A stretch of DNA of 42,542 nt from an uncultured Gilliamella sp. (GTDB lineage: Bacteria > Pseudomonadota > Gammaproteobacteria > Enterobacterales > Orbaceae). Positions 19,440-28,632 of the stretch are shown here, piece by piece. The translations under genes were made by a program, and so were the position numbers. The stretch spans positions 1-42,542 of the forward strand of contig CALYPG010000024.1 of assembly GCA_945271295.1 (NCBI GenBank), written 5' to 3'. The notes beneath the pieces were generated by a model. That model worked only from the letters and a program-made list of their open reading frames with translations, was not told the DNA's origin and ran no database searches. How positions within the stretch are numbered: position 1 is the stretch's first letter; each line of letters opens with the position of its first letter.

Positions 19440-20315
19440 TTACATTTTAAATTGTTTTTTTACAGCCTCACCAATATCTGCAAGACTACTCACCACCGTA
19501 ATACCCGCAGCTTGTAATATTTTAGTTTTTTCTGCTGCAGTACCTTTTTTACCGGAAATAATTGCTCCAGCATGCCCCATACGTTTACCAGAAGGCGCTG
19601 ATACGCCAGCTATATAACCAATTACAGGTTTAGTTACGTGTTGTTTAATATATTCGGCAGCTTCTTCTTCGGCAGTACCACCAATTTCACCAATCATCAC
19701 AATGGCTTGTGTTTTTGGATCTTGCTCAAGCAAAGCTAAAATGGTAATAAAATCACTACCTGGTATAGGATCACCACCAATACCAACACAAACTGATTGA
19801 CCTAACCCAATATCAGTAGTCTGTTTTACCGCTTCATAAGTTAACGTTCCCGATCGAGAAATAATACCAACTTTGCCAGCTAAATGAATGTGCCCCGGCA
19901 TAATACCTATTTTACATTCATCTGGAACAATAATACCTGGACAATTCGGTCCAATCATTATTACATCATGATGCTGTTTTAATTTCTCTTTAACAATTAG
20001 CATATCCAAAGTTGGAATACCTTCAGTAATGCACACAATCAATTTAATACCTGCTGCTATCGCTTCTAATATAGAGTCTTTACCAAATGCTGCTGGCACA
20101 TAGATAACACTCGCAGTTGCTCCGGTAGTATCAACCGCCTCTTTAACGGTATTAAATACAGGCAAACCTAGATGAGTCGTTCCACCTTTACCTGGGGTAA
20201 CGCCACCGACTAATTTGGTACCATATGCAAGTGCTTGTTGAGAATGGAAAGATCCTTGACTACCGGTAAATCCTTGGCAGATGACTTTGGTTTCTTTATT
20301 TATTAAAATTGACAT
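19440..20315 (-). CDS. sucD: Succinyl-CoA synthetase alpha subunit
   Basis: Alpha subunit of the ligase that interconverts succinyl-CoA with succinate and makes ATP or GTP. It carries the CoA-binding Rossmann domain ([12 protein letters not shown]) and the phosphorylated active-site His in [10 protein letters not shown]. An upstream in-frame ATG at 20378 would add 21 unrelated residues and overlap sucC. I choose the ATG at 20315, where the protein begins [10 protein letters not shown] exactly as the family does (291 aa; E. coli 289). It follows sucC by 28 bases. Confidence 0.95.
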   Translation of the reverse strand: MSILINKETKVICQGFTGSQGSFHSQQALAYGTKLVGGVTPGKGGTTHLGLPVFNTVKEAVDTTGATASVIYVPAAFGKDSILEAIAAGIKLIVCITEGIPTLDMLIVKEKLKQHHDVIMIGPNCPGIIVPDECKIGIMPGHIHLAGKVGIISRSGTLTYEAVKQTTDIGLGQSVCVGIGGDPIPGSDFITILALLEQDPKTQAIVMIGEIGGTAEEEAAEYIKQHVTKPVIGYIAGVSAPSGKRMGHAGAIISGKKGTAAEKTKILQAAGITVVSSLADIGEAVKKQFKM

Positions 20316-20343
20316 TATAACTATTCTCCATTCCTTGTGTTGG

Positions 20344-21513
20344 TTATGCAACTGCGACAATTTTTTGTGCGGCATCAATTAAGCTTTCAGCAGTAATAAC
20401 ATTTAATTTGCTATCAGCAAGAATTTGTCTAGCCTGTTGTGCATTATTACCTTCTAAACGCACAACTACAGGGACTTTAAGACCTATTTCTTCAATTGCC
20501 GTAATAATACCATCAGCAATTAAATCACAGCGCACTATGCCACCAAAGATATTAACTAAAATTGCTTTAACATTATTATCGGATAAGATCAATTTAAATG
20601 CTTCAGCAACCCGTTCTTTAGTTGTGCCACCCCCAACATCTAAAAAATTAGCTGGTTCACCACCATAAAGCTTAATAAGATCCATTGTTGCCATTGCTAG
20701 ACCAGCACCATTTACCATGCAGCCAATATTACCTGCTAGCGAGACATAACTGATTCCTTGTTTAGCAGCAATCGATTCACGTTCATCTTCTTGAGTCGTG
20801 TCCCTTAATACATTTAAATTTGGATGCCTAAATAAAGCATTGTCATCTAAAACAATTTTCGCATCTAAACAAATTAATTCTTCAGAATCGGTAATAACTA
20901 ATGGATTAACTTCCGCTAAAGCAATATCATTTTCTAAAAAAAGTTTGCCAAAATTAACAAATAGTCGAGAAAATTGATTAATCAATTTACCATTTAAACC
21001 TAATTTAAACGCCAGATCGCGACCTTGAAAGGCACATGGCCCGGTTAATGGATCGAGTGAAACTTTATGAATTAAATGTGGTGTTTTTTCAGCAACACTT
21101 TCAATATCAACACCCCCTTCGGTTGAAGCCATAATCACAACCCGTTTAGTGCTTCGATCAACCACAGCGCCTAAGTAAAGCTCTTGTTTAATATGGGAGG
21201 CCTTTTCAATTAAGATTTTGTTAACTAATTGCCCTTTAGCAGTTGTTTGATAAGTAACCAGATATTGACCCAACCACTTTTCAGCAAACAATTTTATTTC
21301 GTTGAAATTTTTGGTACATATAACTCCACCAGCCTTACCTCGCCCTCCCGCATGCACTTGACATTTCGCTACCCATGCATTTGAAACAGTTTGAGATGAT
21401 AATTCAGCTAATATATCTTGTATTTCATCAATTGAATTGCAGACATACCCTTCAGGAACGGGTAAATTATATTGTTTAAACAGATGTTTGGCTTGATATT
21501 CATGCAGGTTCAT
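20344..21513 (-). CDS. sucC: Succinyl-CoA synthetase beta subunit
   Basis: ATP-grasp subunit that binds nucleotide and succinate. It begins [22 protein letters not shown] and carries [15 protein letters not shown] (about 48-62), [18 protein letters not shown] and the GGGTTKERV loop. The length of 389 aa matches E. coli (388). It is the first gene of sucCD; the oxoglutarate dehydrogenase genes sucAB, upstream in E. coli, are replaced here by divergent fldA. Confidence 0.96.
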   Translation of the reverse strand: MNLHEYQAKHLFKQYNLPVPEGYVCNSIDEIQDILAELSSQTVSNAWVAKCQVHAGGRGKAGGVICTKNFNEIKLFAEKWLGQYLVTYQTTAKGQLVNKILIEKASHIKQELYLGAVVDRSTKRVVIMASTEGGVDIESVAEKTPHLIHKVSLDPLTGPCAFQGRDLAFKLGLNGKLINQFSRLFVNFGKLFLENDIALAEVNPLVITDSEELICLDAKIVLDDNALFRHPNLNVLRDTTQEDERESIAAKQGISYVSLAGNIGCMVNGAGLAMATMDLIKLYGGEPANFLDVGGGTTKERVAEAFKLILSDNNVKAILVNIFGGIVRCDLIADGIITAIEEIGLKVPVVVRLEGNNAQQARQILADSKLNVITAESLIDAAQKIVAVA

Positions 21514-21609
21514 AGCGAGATTCCACAGCTTAATTTAATAAAAAACAGTAGGTAATTCTAATCTAAGATCATTAATTTGTGTAGTAAATAATAACCAATA
21601 TTAGTGACA

Positions 21610-21649
21610 AATGAGAATTATTGCTGATAGTAATTGACAGTGTTATAAT
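21610..21649 (+). promoter_or_regulatory. fldA promoter with a possible Fur box
   Basis: A perfect TATAAT (21644-21649) is 17 bases after TTGCTG (21621-21626). AATGAGAATTATT at 21610-21622 matches the core of the Fur consensus at 11 of 13 positions and overlaps the -35, where Fur would repress. The outer parts of the 19-bp Fur box do not match, so the call is tentative. Confidence 0.4.
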
Positions 21650-21693
21650 CCAATAATATTTCAATACGATAACTAATAGCAAAGGTAAAAAAT

Positions 21694-22206
21694 ATGGCAA
21701 AAGTTGGTATTTTTTTTGGTAGTGACACCGGTAATACAGAAAATGTAGCTAAACAAATCCAACTCATCTTAGGCAGTGATAAAGCAGATCTTTATGATAT
21801 TGCTAAAAGCACTAAAGAGCATATCGAACAATATGATTATTTATTTTTCGGCATTCCAACTTGGTATTATGGTGAGTCTCAATGTGATTGGGATGACTTT
21901 TTCCCTAATTTAGAGCAAATTGATTTCAATGGCAAAACAGTAGCTATTTTTGGTTGTGGCGATCAGGAAGATTATGCTGAATATTTTTGTGACGCCATGG
22001 GAACAATTCGCGATATAATTGAAGCAAAAGGTGCTAAAATAGTTGGGCATTGGTCAACAAAAGGGTACAATTTTGAAGCTTCAAAAAGTTTGGTTGATGA
22101 TTCACATTTTGTAGGCCTTGCAATTGATGAAGATCGTCAACCTGAATTAACGCAAGAACGTATAAATAACTGGGTAAATCAAGTAATCACTGAAATGAAT
22201 CTTTAG
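21694..22206 (+). CDS. fldA: Flavodoxin
   Basis: Small FMN protein carrying electrons at low potential, for example to activate radical-SAM enzymes and biotin synthase. The phosphate-binding loop is GSDTGNTE (about 9-16), with the FMN-stacking loops around PTWYYGESQCDWD (about 56-68) and FGCGDQEDYAEYF (about 89-101), both typical of long-chain flavodoxins. The length of 170 aa is close to E. coli FldA (176). It lies immediately upstream of fur, as in many gammaproteobacteria. Confidence 0.94.
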   Translation: MAKVGIFFGSDTGNTENVAKQIQLILGSDKADLYDIAKSTKEHIEQYDYLFFGIPTWYYGESQCDWDDFFPNLEQIDFNGKTVAIFGCGDQEDYAEYFCDAMGTIRDIIEAKGAKIVGHWSTKGYNFEASKSLVDDSHFVGLAIDEDRQPELTQERINNWVNQVITEMNL

Positions 22207-22282
22207 TCTTTTAAAATGATTTTTTTATTTTCTGGGCATCGTTTCTATAATATATATTCAATTAACTAAAATAGGATGCAAT

Positions 22283-22741
22283 ATGGCAAATCATGATAAT
22301 GATAATAATGCTGCACTGAAAAGTGCTGGTTTAAAGGTTACGTTACCACGATTAAAAATTTTAGAATTATTGCGTGATCCCTCCTGTCAACATATAACGG
22401 TAGAAGACCTCTACAAAAAATTGCTTGATATGGGGGAAGAAATTGGGCTTGCCACGGTTTATAGAGTTTTAAATCAATTTGATGATGCAGGTATTGTTAC
22501 TCGTCATAATTTTGAAGGTGGTAGGGCTGTTTTTGAATTGGCTACACAAGAACATCATGACCATCTAATTTGTTTAGATTGTGGAGAAGTATTTGAATTT
22601 CGAGATGAAGTTATTAATTCTCGACAAAAAGAAATCGCTGCTCAATATGGTGTTGAGCTCACTTATCATAGTCTTTACCTTTACGGTCATTGTCACTCAG
22701 GTGATTGTAAAAATCATCCTGAACTTCATACCAAAAAATAA
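22283..22741 (+). CDS. fur: Ferric uptake regulator
   Basis: Iron-responsive repressor. The N-terminal winged helix has GLKVTLPRLKILELL and the recognition region GLATVYRVLNQFDDAGIV. The metal sites are QEHHDHLICLDCGEVFEF (about 87-104, with the CxxC zinc site) and the C-terminal HCHSGDCKNH. The length of 152 aa is near E. coli (148). A TATAAT at 22246-22251 gives it a promoter of its own, and a strong terminator follows at once. Confidence 0.96.
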   Translation: MANHDNDNNAALKSAGLKVTLPRLKILELLRDPSCQHITVEDLYKKLLDMGEEIGLATVYRVLNQFDDAGIVTRHNFEGGRAVFELATQEHHDHLICLDCGEVFEFRDEVINSRQKEIAAQYGVELTYHSLYLYGHCHSGDCKNHPELHTKK

Positions 22742-22763
22742 GCCTATTTCAATAGGCTTTTTT
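22740..22763 (+). terminator. Terminator of fur
   Basis: AAGCCTAT and ATAGGCTT form an 8-bp stem with a TTCA loop followed by a run of T. The left arm overlaps the fur stop codon. Confidence 0.85.
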
Positions 22764-22812
22764 ATTTATTCCAATGAAAAAATTTATCTTTTCTGATTAG
22801 GTTAATAATTAA

Positions 22813-23358
22813 ATGAAACAACTTTTAAATTTTATTCCACTTATCTTCTTTTTTGTTTTTTTAACAATATATGATGTTTTTGCTGGTGTTCAAGCGCTAA
22901 TGATCTCAGCAACAGTTTCATTTCTTATTCTTCTTATAATTTACCGAAAAATAGATAAAGTAGAATTAATATCTTATCTAATGATTATTGTGTTCGGAGG
23001 ATTTACTCTATATACACAAAATCCGAATATCATCAAATGGAAAGTTACTATTATCAATTTCTTATTTGCGACAGCATTACTAGTTAGTCAGTGTATATTT
23101 CAAAAAAATCTGCTACAAACAATGTTAGGCAAAGAATTACAATTAGATTCAATTGTATGGAATAAACTTAATTTAATATGGGTTAGTTTCTTCATGTTTT
23201 GCGGAATAATTAGTTTGGGTGCAACCTATTACACATCAGATGACTTTTTTTGGAAATTCAAAGTGTTTATTTTACCTGGTGCTTCACTATTATTATCTTT
23301 TATATCAGGTATCTATATTTATAGAAACATGAACAAAAGCGCAAACGAAAGCAATTAA
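22813..23358 (+). CDS. yciB: YciB/IspA inner-membrane septation protein
   Basis: Polytopic inner-membrane protein linked to cell-envelope synthesis and normal septation. It has about five hydrophobic segments. Family features are the N-terminal LLNFIPLIFFF-YDVFAG region, VVFGGxT-like VFGGFTLY, NPNIIKWKVTI, LLVSQ, MLGKEL and the WxKLNLIWVSFF segment. The length of 181 aa matches E. coli YciB (179). The order yciB-yciA-clsA resembles the E. coli yciCBA to clsA neighbourhood without tonB and yciI. Confidence 0.92.
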   Translation: MKQLLNFIPLIFFFVFLTIYDVFAGVQALMISATVSFLILLIIYRKIDKVELISYLMIIVFGGFTLYTQNPNIIKWKVTIINFLFATALLVSQCIFQKNLLQTMLGKELQLDSIVWNKLNLIWVSFFMFCGIISLGATYYTSDDFFWKFKVFILPGASLLLSFISGIYIYRNMNKSANESN

Positions 23359-23388
23359 TCTAGTCACGTAAGGTGGAGTATTTTAATA

Positions 23389-23847
23389 ATGAAACAAGAA
23401 ACAACTAAACCGCAAGGTCAATTGGTACTTAGAACATTAGCTATGCCCGCTGACACCAATCCTCATGGACATATATTTGGAGGCTGGATCATGTCACAGA
23501 TGGATCTTGCTGGTGGAATTTTAGCTAAAGAAATTGCCAAAAAAAGAGTTGTTACTGTCAATGCTAGCAGTATTACCTTTCATAAACCAGCAATGGTAGG
23601 CGATGTGGTTTGTTGTTATGCGCATTGTATAAAAACGGGAAAAACATCGATTACAATCGGCATTGAGGTTTGGATCAAAAAACTAACCGATACCAACGCT
23701 GATAACCAACGTTTTTGTATAACCGATGCTACATTTACTTATGTTTCAGTAGATAAACATAACAATCCCAACCCTCTACCTGAGGCATTTCAGCATTACG
23801 ACTGTAATAAAGATCCTATTAGTAAATTAAATTTAATTAATAGTTGA
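23389..23847 (+). CDS. yciA: Acyl-CoA thioester hydrolase YciA
   Basis: Hotdog-fold thioesterase with broad acyl-CoA range. The typical block ADTNPHGHIFGGWIMSQMDL (about 21-40) contains the conserved Asn, His and catalytic Asp, followed by VTVNASSITFHKPAMVGDVV. The length of 152 aa is above E. coli YciA (132) because of a longer C-terminus. It starts 30 bases after yciB and its stop is close to clsA, so the three genes probably form one operon. Confidence 0.93.
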   Translation: MKQETTKPQGQLVLRTLAMPADTNPHGHIFGGWIMSQMDLAGGILAKEIAKKRVVTVNASSITFHKPAMVGDVVCCYAHCIKTGKTSITIGIEVWIKKLTDTNADNQRFCITDATFTYVSVDKHNNPNPLPEAFQHYDCNKDPISKLNLINS

Positions 23848-23852
23848 TAAAT

Positions 23853-25316
23853 ATGCATTTTACTTCATTTCATGCATTAATAAGTTCACTAATTTTTCTT
23901 TTTTATTGGCTGATCATCGTAGCAACTACCTTGCGAGTTGTGTTCAAACGAAGGCCAACTACTTATGTTATTGCATGGATGCTAGTCATTTATATTCTAC
24001 CCATTGTTGGAATTATTCTCTATTTCGCATTGGGTGAAGCACATTTAGGGCAACAACGCGTTAAACGGGCACAAAAAATGCGTCCAACTATCTCTAAATT
24101 TATTAATAAGTTAAATGAATTTTCGAATATTTTTACTAGTAATGTTAGTTCTGTGAGCAAACCTATTTTTCAACTTTGTAAACATCAAACCGGACTTGAT
24201 GGCATTAATGGTAATCATATTGAACTTCTGAGTAACACTAATGACATCTTCGACCGTTTAATTGAAGATATTAATCAAGCAACTTCTAATATTGAAATGG
24301 TATTTTATATCTGGAATAAAGGTGGTAGAGCTGATGATGTCGAAAATGCCCTTATTCAAGCAAGCAAACGCGGAGTGGTTTGTCGGTTAATGGTAGATTC
24401 AGCTGGTAGTCGCCATTTTATCAGAACTGATGCAAGCAAAAGAATGCGTGAAGCCGGTATTATCATTATTGAAGTATTAAAAGTAAACTTATTCCGTTTT
24501 ATGTTCAGGCGTCTTGATCTGCGCCAACATCGTAAAGTTGTCATTATTGATAATTATATCTCTTATACAGGTAGCATGAATATCGTTGATCCACGTTATT
24601 TCAAACAAAATAAACATGTAGGGGAATGGGTTGATATTATGGTAAGAATGAACGGCCCTATTACTACATTGATGGGAGCTATCTATGCAAGTGATTGGGA
24701 GTTAGAAACAGGTAAACGTTTGTCACTACCACAGATTACCGATTTTGCTGAACCGCCAGAAGAAAAAAAACACATCATGCAATTAATTGCCTCTGGTCCC
24801 GGCTATATGGAAAATATGATCCATCAGGTACTTCTGACAGCCATTTATTCAGCCCAAGAGCAAATTATTTTCACCACACCTTATTTAGTACCCAGTGATG
24901 ATATTTTACATGCAGTTTGCACTGCGGCGCAAAGAGGTGTTGAAGTAATTATAATAATACCCAAAAAAAATGATTCACTAATGGTGAAATGGGCAAGCCG
25001 AGCTTTTTTTTCTGAGTTGTTAGATGGTGGCGTCAAGCTCTATCAATTTAATGATAATTTATTACATAGCAAAAGTGTTTTAATTGATAAACAACTAAGC
25101 CTGGTCGGAACTGTTAATTTAGATATGCGTAGTCTTTGGCTAAATTTTGAAATCACCGCCGTGATTGATGATGCAGAATTTGCTCAATCCCTGTTCACAT
25201 TGTTACAAACCTACTTAGCAAATTCCGATGAAGTAAGTACAAAAGAATGGAAAAACCGCCCTGTTTGGCAACATGTTGTTGAAAGATTATTTTACTTCTT
25301 CGCCCCACTTTTATAA
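23853..25316 (+). CDS. clsA: Cardiolipin synthase A
   Basis: Inner-membrane phospholipase-D-family enzyme joining two phosphatidylglycerols into cardiolipin and glycerol. Two N-terminal hydrophobic segments (about 5-28 and 38-58) precede two HKD motifs: HRKVVIID (about 226) and HSKSVLID (about 405). GTVNLDMRSLWLNFE and the C-terminal RLFYFFAPLL match E. coli ClsA. The frame is open from a TTG at 23844 that overlaps the yciA stop, but the ATG at 23853 is the better start. The ribosome site is weak, so translation may be coupled to yciA. Confidence 0.95.
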   Translation: MHFTSFHALISSLIFLFYWLIIVATTLRVVFKRRPTTYVIAWMLVIYILPIVGIILYFALGEAHLGQQRVKRAQKMRPTISKFINKLNEFSNIFTSNVSSVSKPIFQLCKHQTGLDGINGNHIELLSNTNDIFDRLIEDINQATSNIEMVFYIWNKGGRADDVENALIQASKRGVVCRLMVDSAGSRHFIRTDASKRMREAGIIIIEVLKVNLFRFMFRRLDLRQHRKVVIIDNYISYTGSMNIVDPRYFKQNKHVGEWVDIMVRMNGPITTLMGAIYASDWELETGKRLSLPQITDFAEPPEEKKHIMQLIASGPGYMENMIHQVLLTAIYSAQEQIIFTTPYLVPSDDILHAVCTAAQRGVEVIIIIPKKNDSLMVKWASRAFFSELLDGGVKLYQFNDNLLHSKSVLIDKQLSLVGTVNLDMRSLWLNFEITAVIDDAEFAQSLFTLLQTYLANSDEVSTKEWKNRPVWQHVVERLFYFFAPLL

Positions 25317-25361
25317 TAGAACAACACGCCTGGTAGCTACAGACTTCATTTTATCTACTAT

Positions 25362-26192
25362 TTAATAGCCATTTTTAGACAGATCTGGCAAAAACCGATT
25401 ATTACTAATTCGATAAACCTCAGTTTTAAGTGTACCATCAGCATTTAAAGTGATTTCTCTCCATCCTGGCGCATCTTGATTAGATAATTGGAATTGAACA
25501 CAATTAGGTTTAAATTGCACACAAGTAGATGGGGTTGAAAATACTGTGCAATTATGCCATTTCAAATCTTGTTGTTGATGAATATGCCCCCAACCTAGTC
25601 CTTTTATCATAGGATAATTTTCAATAATTTGTTCTAACTCATCACTATTTTTTAATATATGCTGATCTAACCAACTACAGCTAGATGTAATCGGATTATG
25701 GTGTAAAAACACAAGAGCAGTTCTATCAGAATGACGTTCTAACGTATTTTTTAAAAAGAGAAGCTCTGCTGGTGCTAAAAAACCGTAAGCTTGACCAACT
25801 ACCTGACTATTTAATAAAACAATAAGCCATTTACTACCTAGTAATACAACTTTATTTTCAACAAGTTGATAATGATTAAAAACCTCTTGCATATAGATAA
25901 AATTATCATGATTACCGGCAAGCCAAACACAAGGAATGGCAAATTTTTTGATTTGAGAAGCAAATCGTTGATAAGCTTTTTTAGATCCATCTTGTACAAA
26001 ATCTCCAGTGGCGACAATTAAATCATATTGCTCATGACGTTTATCAATTTCCTCAATAACCGATAAGAAACTGGCATTTGAATTAATCCCCAATAACTTA
26101 TCATTATCATTAGCAAATAAATGCGTATCGGTGATATGTAATATTCTACCGTATTTTTCATTATTGACCGGAAGTTGTAAAAATGCCCCCAA
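25362..26192 (-). CDS. cpdA: 3',5'-cyclic-AMP phosphodiesterase
   Basis: Class III phosphodiesterase that hydrolyses cAMP to AMP and so damps CRP signalling. The metallophosphoesterase motifs run in order: HITDTHLF (about 19-26), ATGDFVQDGS, LAGNHDN, VFLHHNPI and GWGHIHQ. The length of 276 aa is normal (275 in E. coli). It lies downstream of nudF as in E. coli, but yqiB, which separates them there, is missing. A near-consensus CRP site in its promoter suggests feedback control. Confidence 0.94.
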   Translation of the reverse strand: MGAFLQLPVNNEKYGRILHITDTHLFANDNDKLLGINSNASFLSVIEEIDKRHEQYDLIVATGDFVQDGSKKAYQRFASQIKKFAIPCVWLAGNHDNFIYMQEVFNHYQLVENKVVLLGSKWLIVLLNSQVVGQAYGFLAPAELLFLKNTLERHSDRTALVFLHHNPITSSCSWLDQHILKNSDELEQIIENYPMIKGLGWGHIHQQQDLKWHNCTVFSTPSTCVQFKPNCVQFQLSNQDAPGWREITLNADGTLKTEVYRISNNRFLPDLSKNGY

Positions 26193-26261
26193 AACCTACC
26201 TCAATTATTTATCAATATTAATATTTTTTATCAAAAATATATTTCGTTGACTATTTGATTA

Positions 26262-26308
26262 ATTATAAATACAGAACTCATCTTAAAAGTGTAAATTAGA
26301 TCACATTT
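26262..26308 (-). promoter_or_regulatory. cpdA promoter with class II CRP site
   Basis: TGTAA-ATTAGA-TCACA (26290-26305) differs from the CRP core TGTGA-N6-TCACA at one base, and the flanking A and T runs also match. On the minus strand a perfect TATAAT lies at 26267-26262 with no -35. The CRP centre is about 42 bases before the predicted start (about 26255), the exact class II position. Confidence 0.65.
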
Positions 26309-26346
26309 TTATAAAAGAAATTATTGATTTGCCTCACCAAAATTGT

Positions 26347-26976
26347 TTAATTCCATTCATTTTTCAATAAATGATGATTAAGTTGCAACCATTGAAGTGC
26401 AATAATTGATGCGGCATTATTAATCACGCCATTTTCAACCCATTGATATGCTTGTTCACGACTTACAACATGTACCTTGATATCTTCATTTTCTTCTGCA
26501 AGTCCATGAACACCAATTGCTGTTGACGAATCAACTTCACCGACCCAAATATGTAACTTTTCAGTTAATCCTCCTGGTGAAGCTAAATAACTAATAATTG
26601 GCTTACAACGACCAATAGTAATTCCAGCTTCCTCGATTGCCTCACGTTTTGCAACTTCTTCAGGTGATTCATTTTCGTGATCCATCATACCTGCAATCAA
26701 TTCTAACAGCCATGGGCTATCTTGTGTCTCAATAGCCGCAATCCGAATTTGTTCAATCAAAACTACTTGATCTCTTTTAACATCATAAGCTAAAAGAACA
26801 ACAGCATGACCACGCTCTAGAATTTCGCGGGTGACAACTCCGCTCATTGAACCATCAAATTGACGATATTGAAAACGGTATTCAATCAGAGAGAAAAACC
26901 CCTGATATAATTTTCGTTTGGTTAAATTAAATACATCGTTCTTGTCAAAATGTACCGGACTACTATTAATTTTCAT
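26347..26976 (-). CDS. nudF: ADP-ribose pyrophosphatase
   Basis: Nudix hydrolase splitting ADP-ribose into AMP and ribose-5-phosphate. The Nudix box GMMDHENESPEEVAKREAIE continues into EAGI (about 112-135). RIAAIETQDSPWLLELIAG and the C-terminal NAASIIALQWLQL and KNEWN follow E. coli NudF closely. The length of 209 aa equals E. coli. It is divergent from tolC, as in E. coli. The TAGTATACTA palindrome at 27023-27032 contains a likely -10 (TATACT) on the minus strand. Confidence 0.94.
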   Translation of the reverse strand: MKINSSPVHFDKNDVFNLTKRKLYQGFFSLIEYRFQYRQFDGSMSGVVTREILERGHAVVLLAYDVKRDQVVLIEQIRIAAIETQDSPWLLELIAGMMDHENESPEEVAKREAIEEAGITIGRCKPIISYLASPGGLTEKLHIWVGEVDSSTAIGVHGLAEENEDIKVHVVSREQAYQWVENGVINNAASIIALQWLQLNHHLLKNEWN

Positions 26977-27121
26977 ATTAGATCTCGATTTTTTTTAGCC
27001 AAATTTTAATAAAAAGTGCGAATAGTATACTAAGCATGCTTTCTATATACTAATTATCTGTTAAAATTAAGCAATTGGAAATACTACTATTATATTTTAA
27101 TGTTTTTTAAAGAGAAGCTTA

Positions 27122-28471
27122 ATGAAAAAAACTTTAACACTTTTAATCGGCTTAGTATTAAGCCAATCTGCCTTCGCTGAGAATCTGGTTCAAGTTTATG
27201 AGCAAGCAAAAGAAACCAATCCCGATTTACGTAGTTCATTAGCTGAAAAAGAGAAAGCCTATTCAGCAATTTCAGGTTCACGAGCTAGCTTATTACCGCA
27301 AGTTGGTCTAAGTGCTTCTTACGGTGTGACTCATGGGCGCCGTGATACTAGTGGTACAAAATCAAAAAGCGGCAATTTATACCAAGTTACCTTATCTCAA
27401 AGTATTTTTAATTTCTCTAATTGGAAAGCTTTAGATATCACTAAAAAACAAGCTAGTATAGCTGATATTTCTTACCAATACCAAGGGCAAACATTAATCT
27501 TAAATACTTCGGTTGCCTACTTTAATGTGTTAAAAGCACTTGATGCGCTCAGTTTTATTGATGCACAGAAAAAAGCAATCTATCGTCAATTAGAACAAAC
27601 ACGCCAGCAACATCAAGTGGGTCTGGTTGCCATCACGGATGTACAAAATGCTAAAGCGAATTATGATCTTACTGTGGCTCAACAAGTTAATGCATTAAAT
27701 GATTTAAATAATGCTATTGAAGATCTACGTCAAGTAAGTGGTCGTTTTTATTCGAAGCTATCAACAATTAACACTGATGCATTCAAAACACAAGCACCGA
27801 CGCAAATTAGTACATTGCTAAAACAATCTGAAACTAGCAACCTTAATCTATTAACCATGAAATTAAATCAGGATATCGCACGTGATGAGATAAGACTTGC
27901 ACAAGCAGGTCATTTACCTACTGCTAGCCTAGATGCTTCTACTAACTTAAACAAAAACGAAAAATATGGTAATTATTCGACACCAAGGAGCGCAAATAAT
28001 GGTAAAACTTTTTCAGGGAATAACTATGTAGGAGTTAGTGTTAATATGCCTATCTTCTCTGGTGGTGCAACTATGTCTAAAGTTTCACAAGCCCAGCATA
28101 ATTATGTTAGTTACAGTGAGAAACTTGAAAGCACTAACCGTAGTGTAATTAACCAAATTCGTTCTTCATATAATAATATCTCTTCTTCCATTAGTGCTAT
28201 TAATGCATATCAACAAGCAGTGGTATCTGCACAAAGTTCATTAGAAGCAACCTCATCAGGTTATCAGGTTGGTACACGAACTATTGTTGATGTATTAAAT
28301 GCTACAACCCAGTTATATAGCTCTAAAAGGAACTTATCTGATGCAAAATACAATTATTTAACTAGTTTATTACAGTTAAAATATGCGGTTGGCACCTTAA
28401 CTGCTGATGATCTTGTTATTCTTAATAATATGTTAGGTAAAGATGTAAGTACACTCGTTACGATAAATTAG
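27122..28471 (+). CDS. tolC: Outer-membrane efflux channel TolC
   Basis: Trimeric outer-membrane channel-tunnel for multidrug efflux pumps and type I secretion. The signal peptide is residues 1-19 (SQSAFA, then ENL). The TolC fold's two structural repeats are visible: LVQVYEQAKETNPDLRS, the GVSVNMPIFSGG strand and the QVGTRTIVDVLNA hairpin region. The length of 449 aa lacks the C-terminal tail of E. coli TolC (493 with signal), a tail that is dispensable there. A single-gene unit closed by a strong terminator. Confidence 0.94.
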   Translation: MKKTLTLLIGLVLSQSAFAENLVQVYEQAKETNPDLRSSLAEKEKAYSAISGSRASLLPQVGLSASYGVTHGRRDTSGTKSKSGNLYQVTLSQSIFNFSNWKALDITKKQASIADISYQYQGQTLILNTSVAYFNVLKALDALSFIDAQKKAIYRQLEQTRQQHQVGLVAITDVQNAKANYDLTVAQQVNALNDLNNAIEDLRQVSGRFYSKLSTINTDAFKTQAPTQISTLLKQSETSNLNLLTMKLNQDIARDEIRLAQAGHLPTASLDASTNLNKNEKYGNYSTPRSANNGKTFSGNNYVGVSVNMPIFSGGATMSKVSQAQHNYVSYSEKLESTNRSVINQIRSSYNNISSSISAINAYQQAVVSAQSSLEATSSGYQVGTRTIVDVLNATTQLYSSKRNLSDAKYNYLTSLLQLKYAVGTLTADDLVILNNMLGKDVSTLVTIN

Positions 28472-28506
28472 TTCATCGTAAGATGATGGCTTTAATCCAT
28501 TAAAAT

Positions 28507-28534
28507 AAAAAGGCGATTTGATTATCGCCTTTTT
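28507..28534 (+). terminator. Terminator of tolC
   Basis: AGGCGAT and ATCGCCT, extended by A and T runs to an 11-bp stem, with a 6-base loop and a T-run. It could also act on the minus strand after the LysR gene. Confidence 0.85.
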
Positions 28535-28632
28535 ATATTTTTTAGCTGTTTTTCAAGTTTAATTACTATTTAAATTAATTTTGATTGTTAATTATTACTA
28601 TTATTCAATTAATAACATTAATGATACAGACG

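Noticed and set aside
20316-20378. Upstream ATG extending sucD by 21 residues
   Set aside because: The extension overlaps sucC, is unlike the family, and the ATG at 20315 aligns exactly with known SucD starts.
23844-23852. TTG start of clsA overlapping the yciA stop
   Set aside because: An ATG nine bases later gives the N-terminus expected for ClsA; the TTG lacks a ribosome site.
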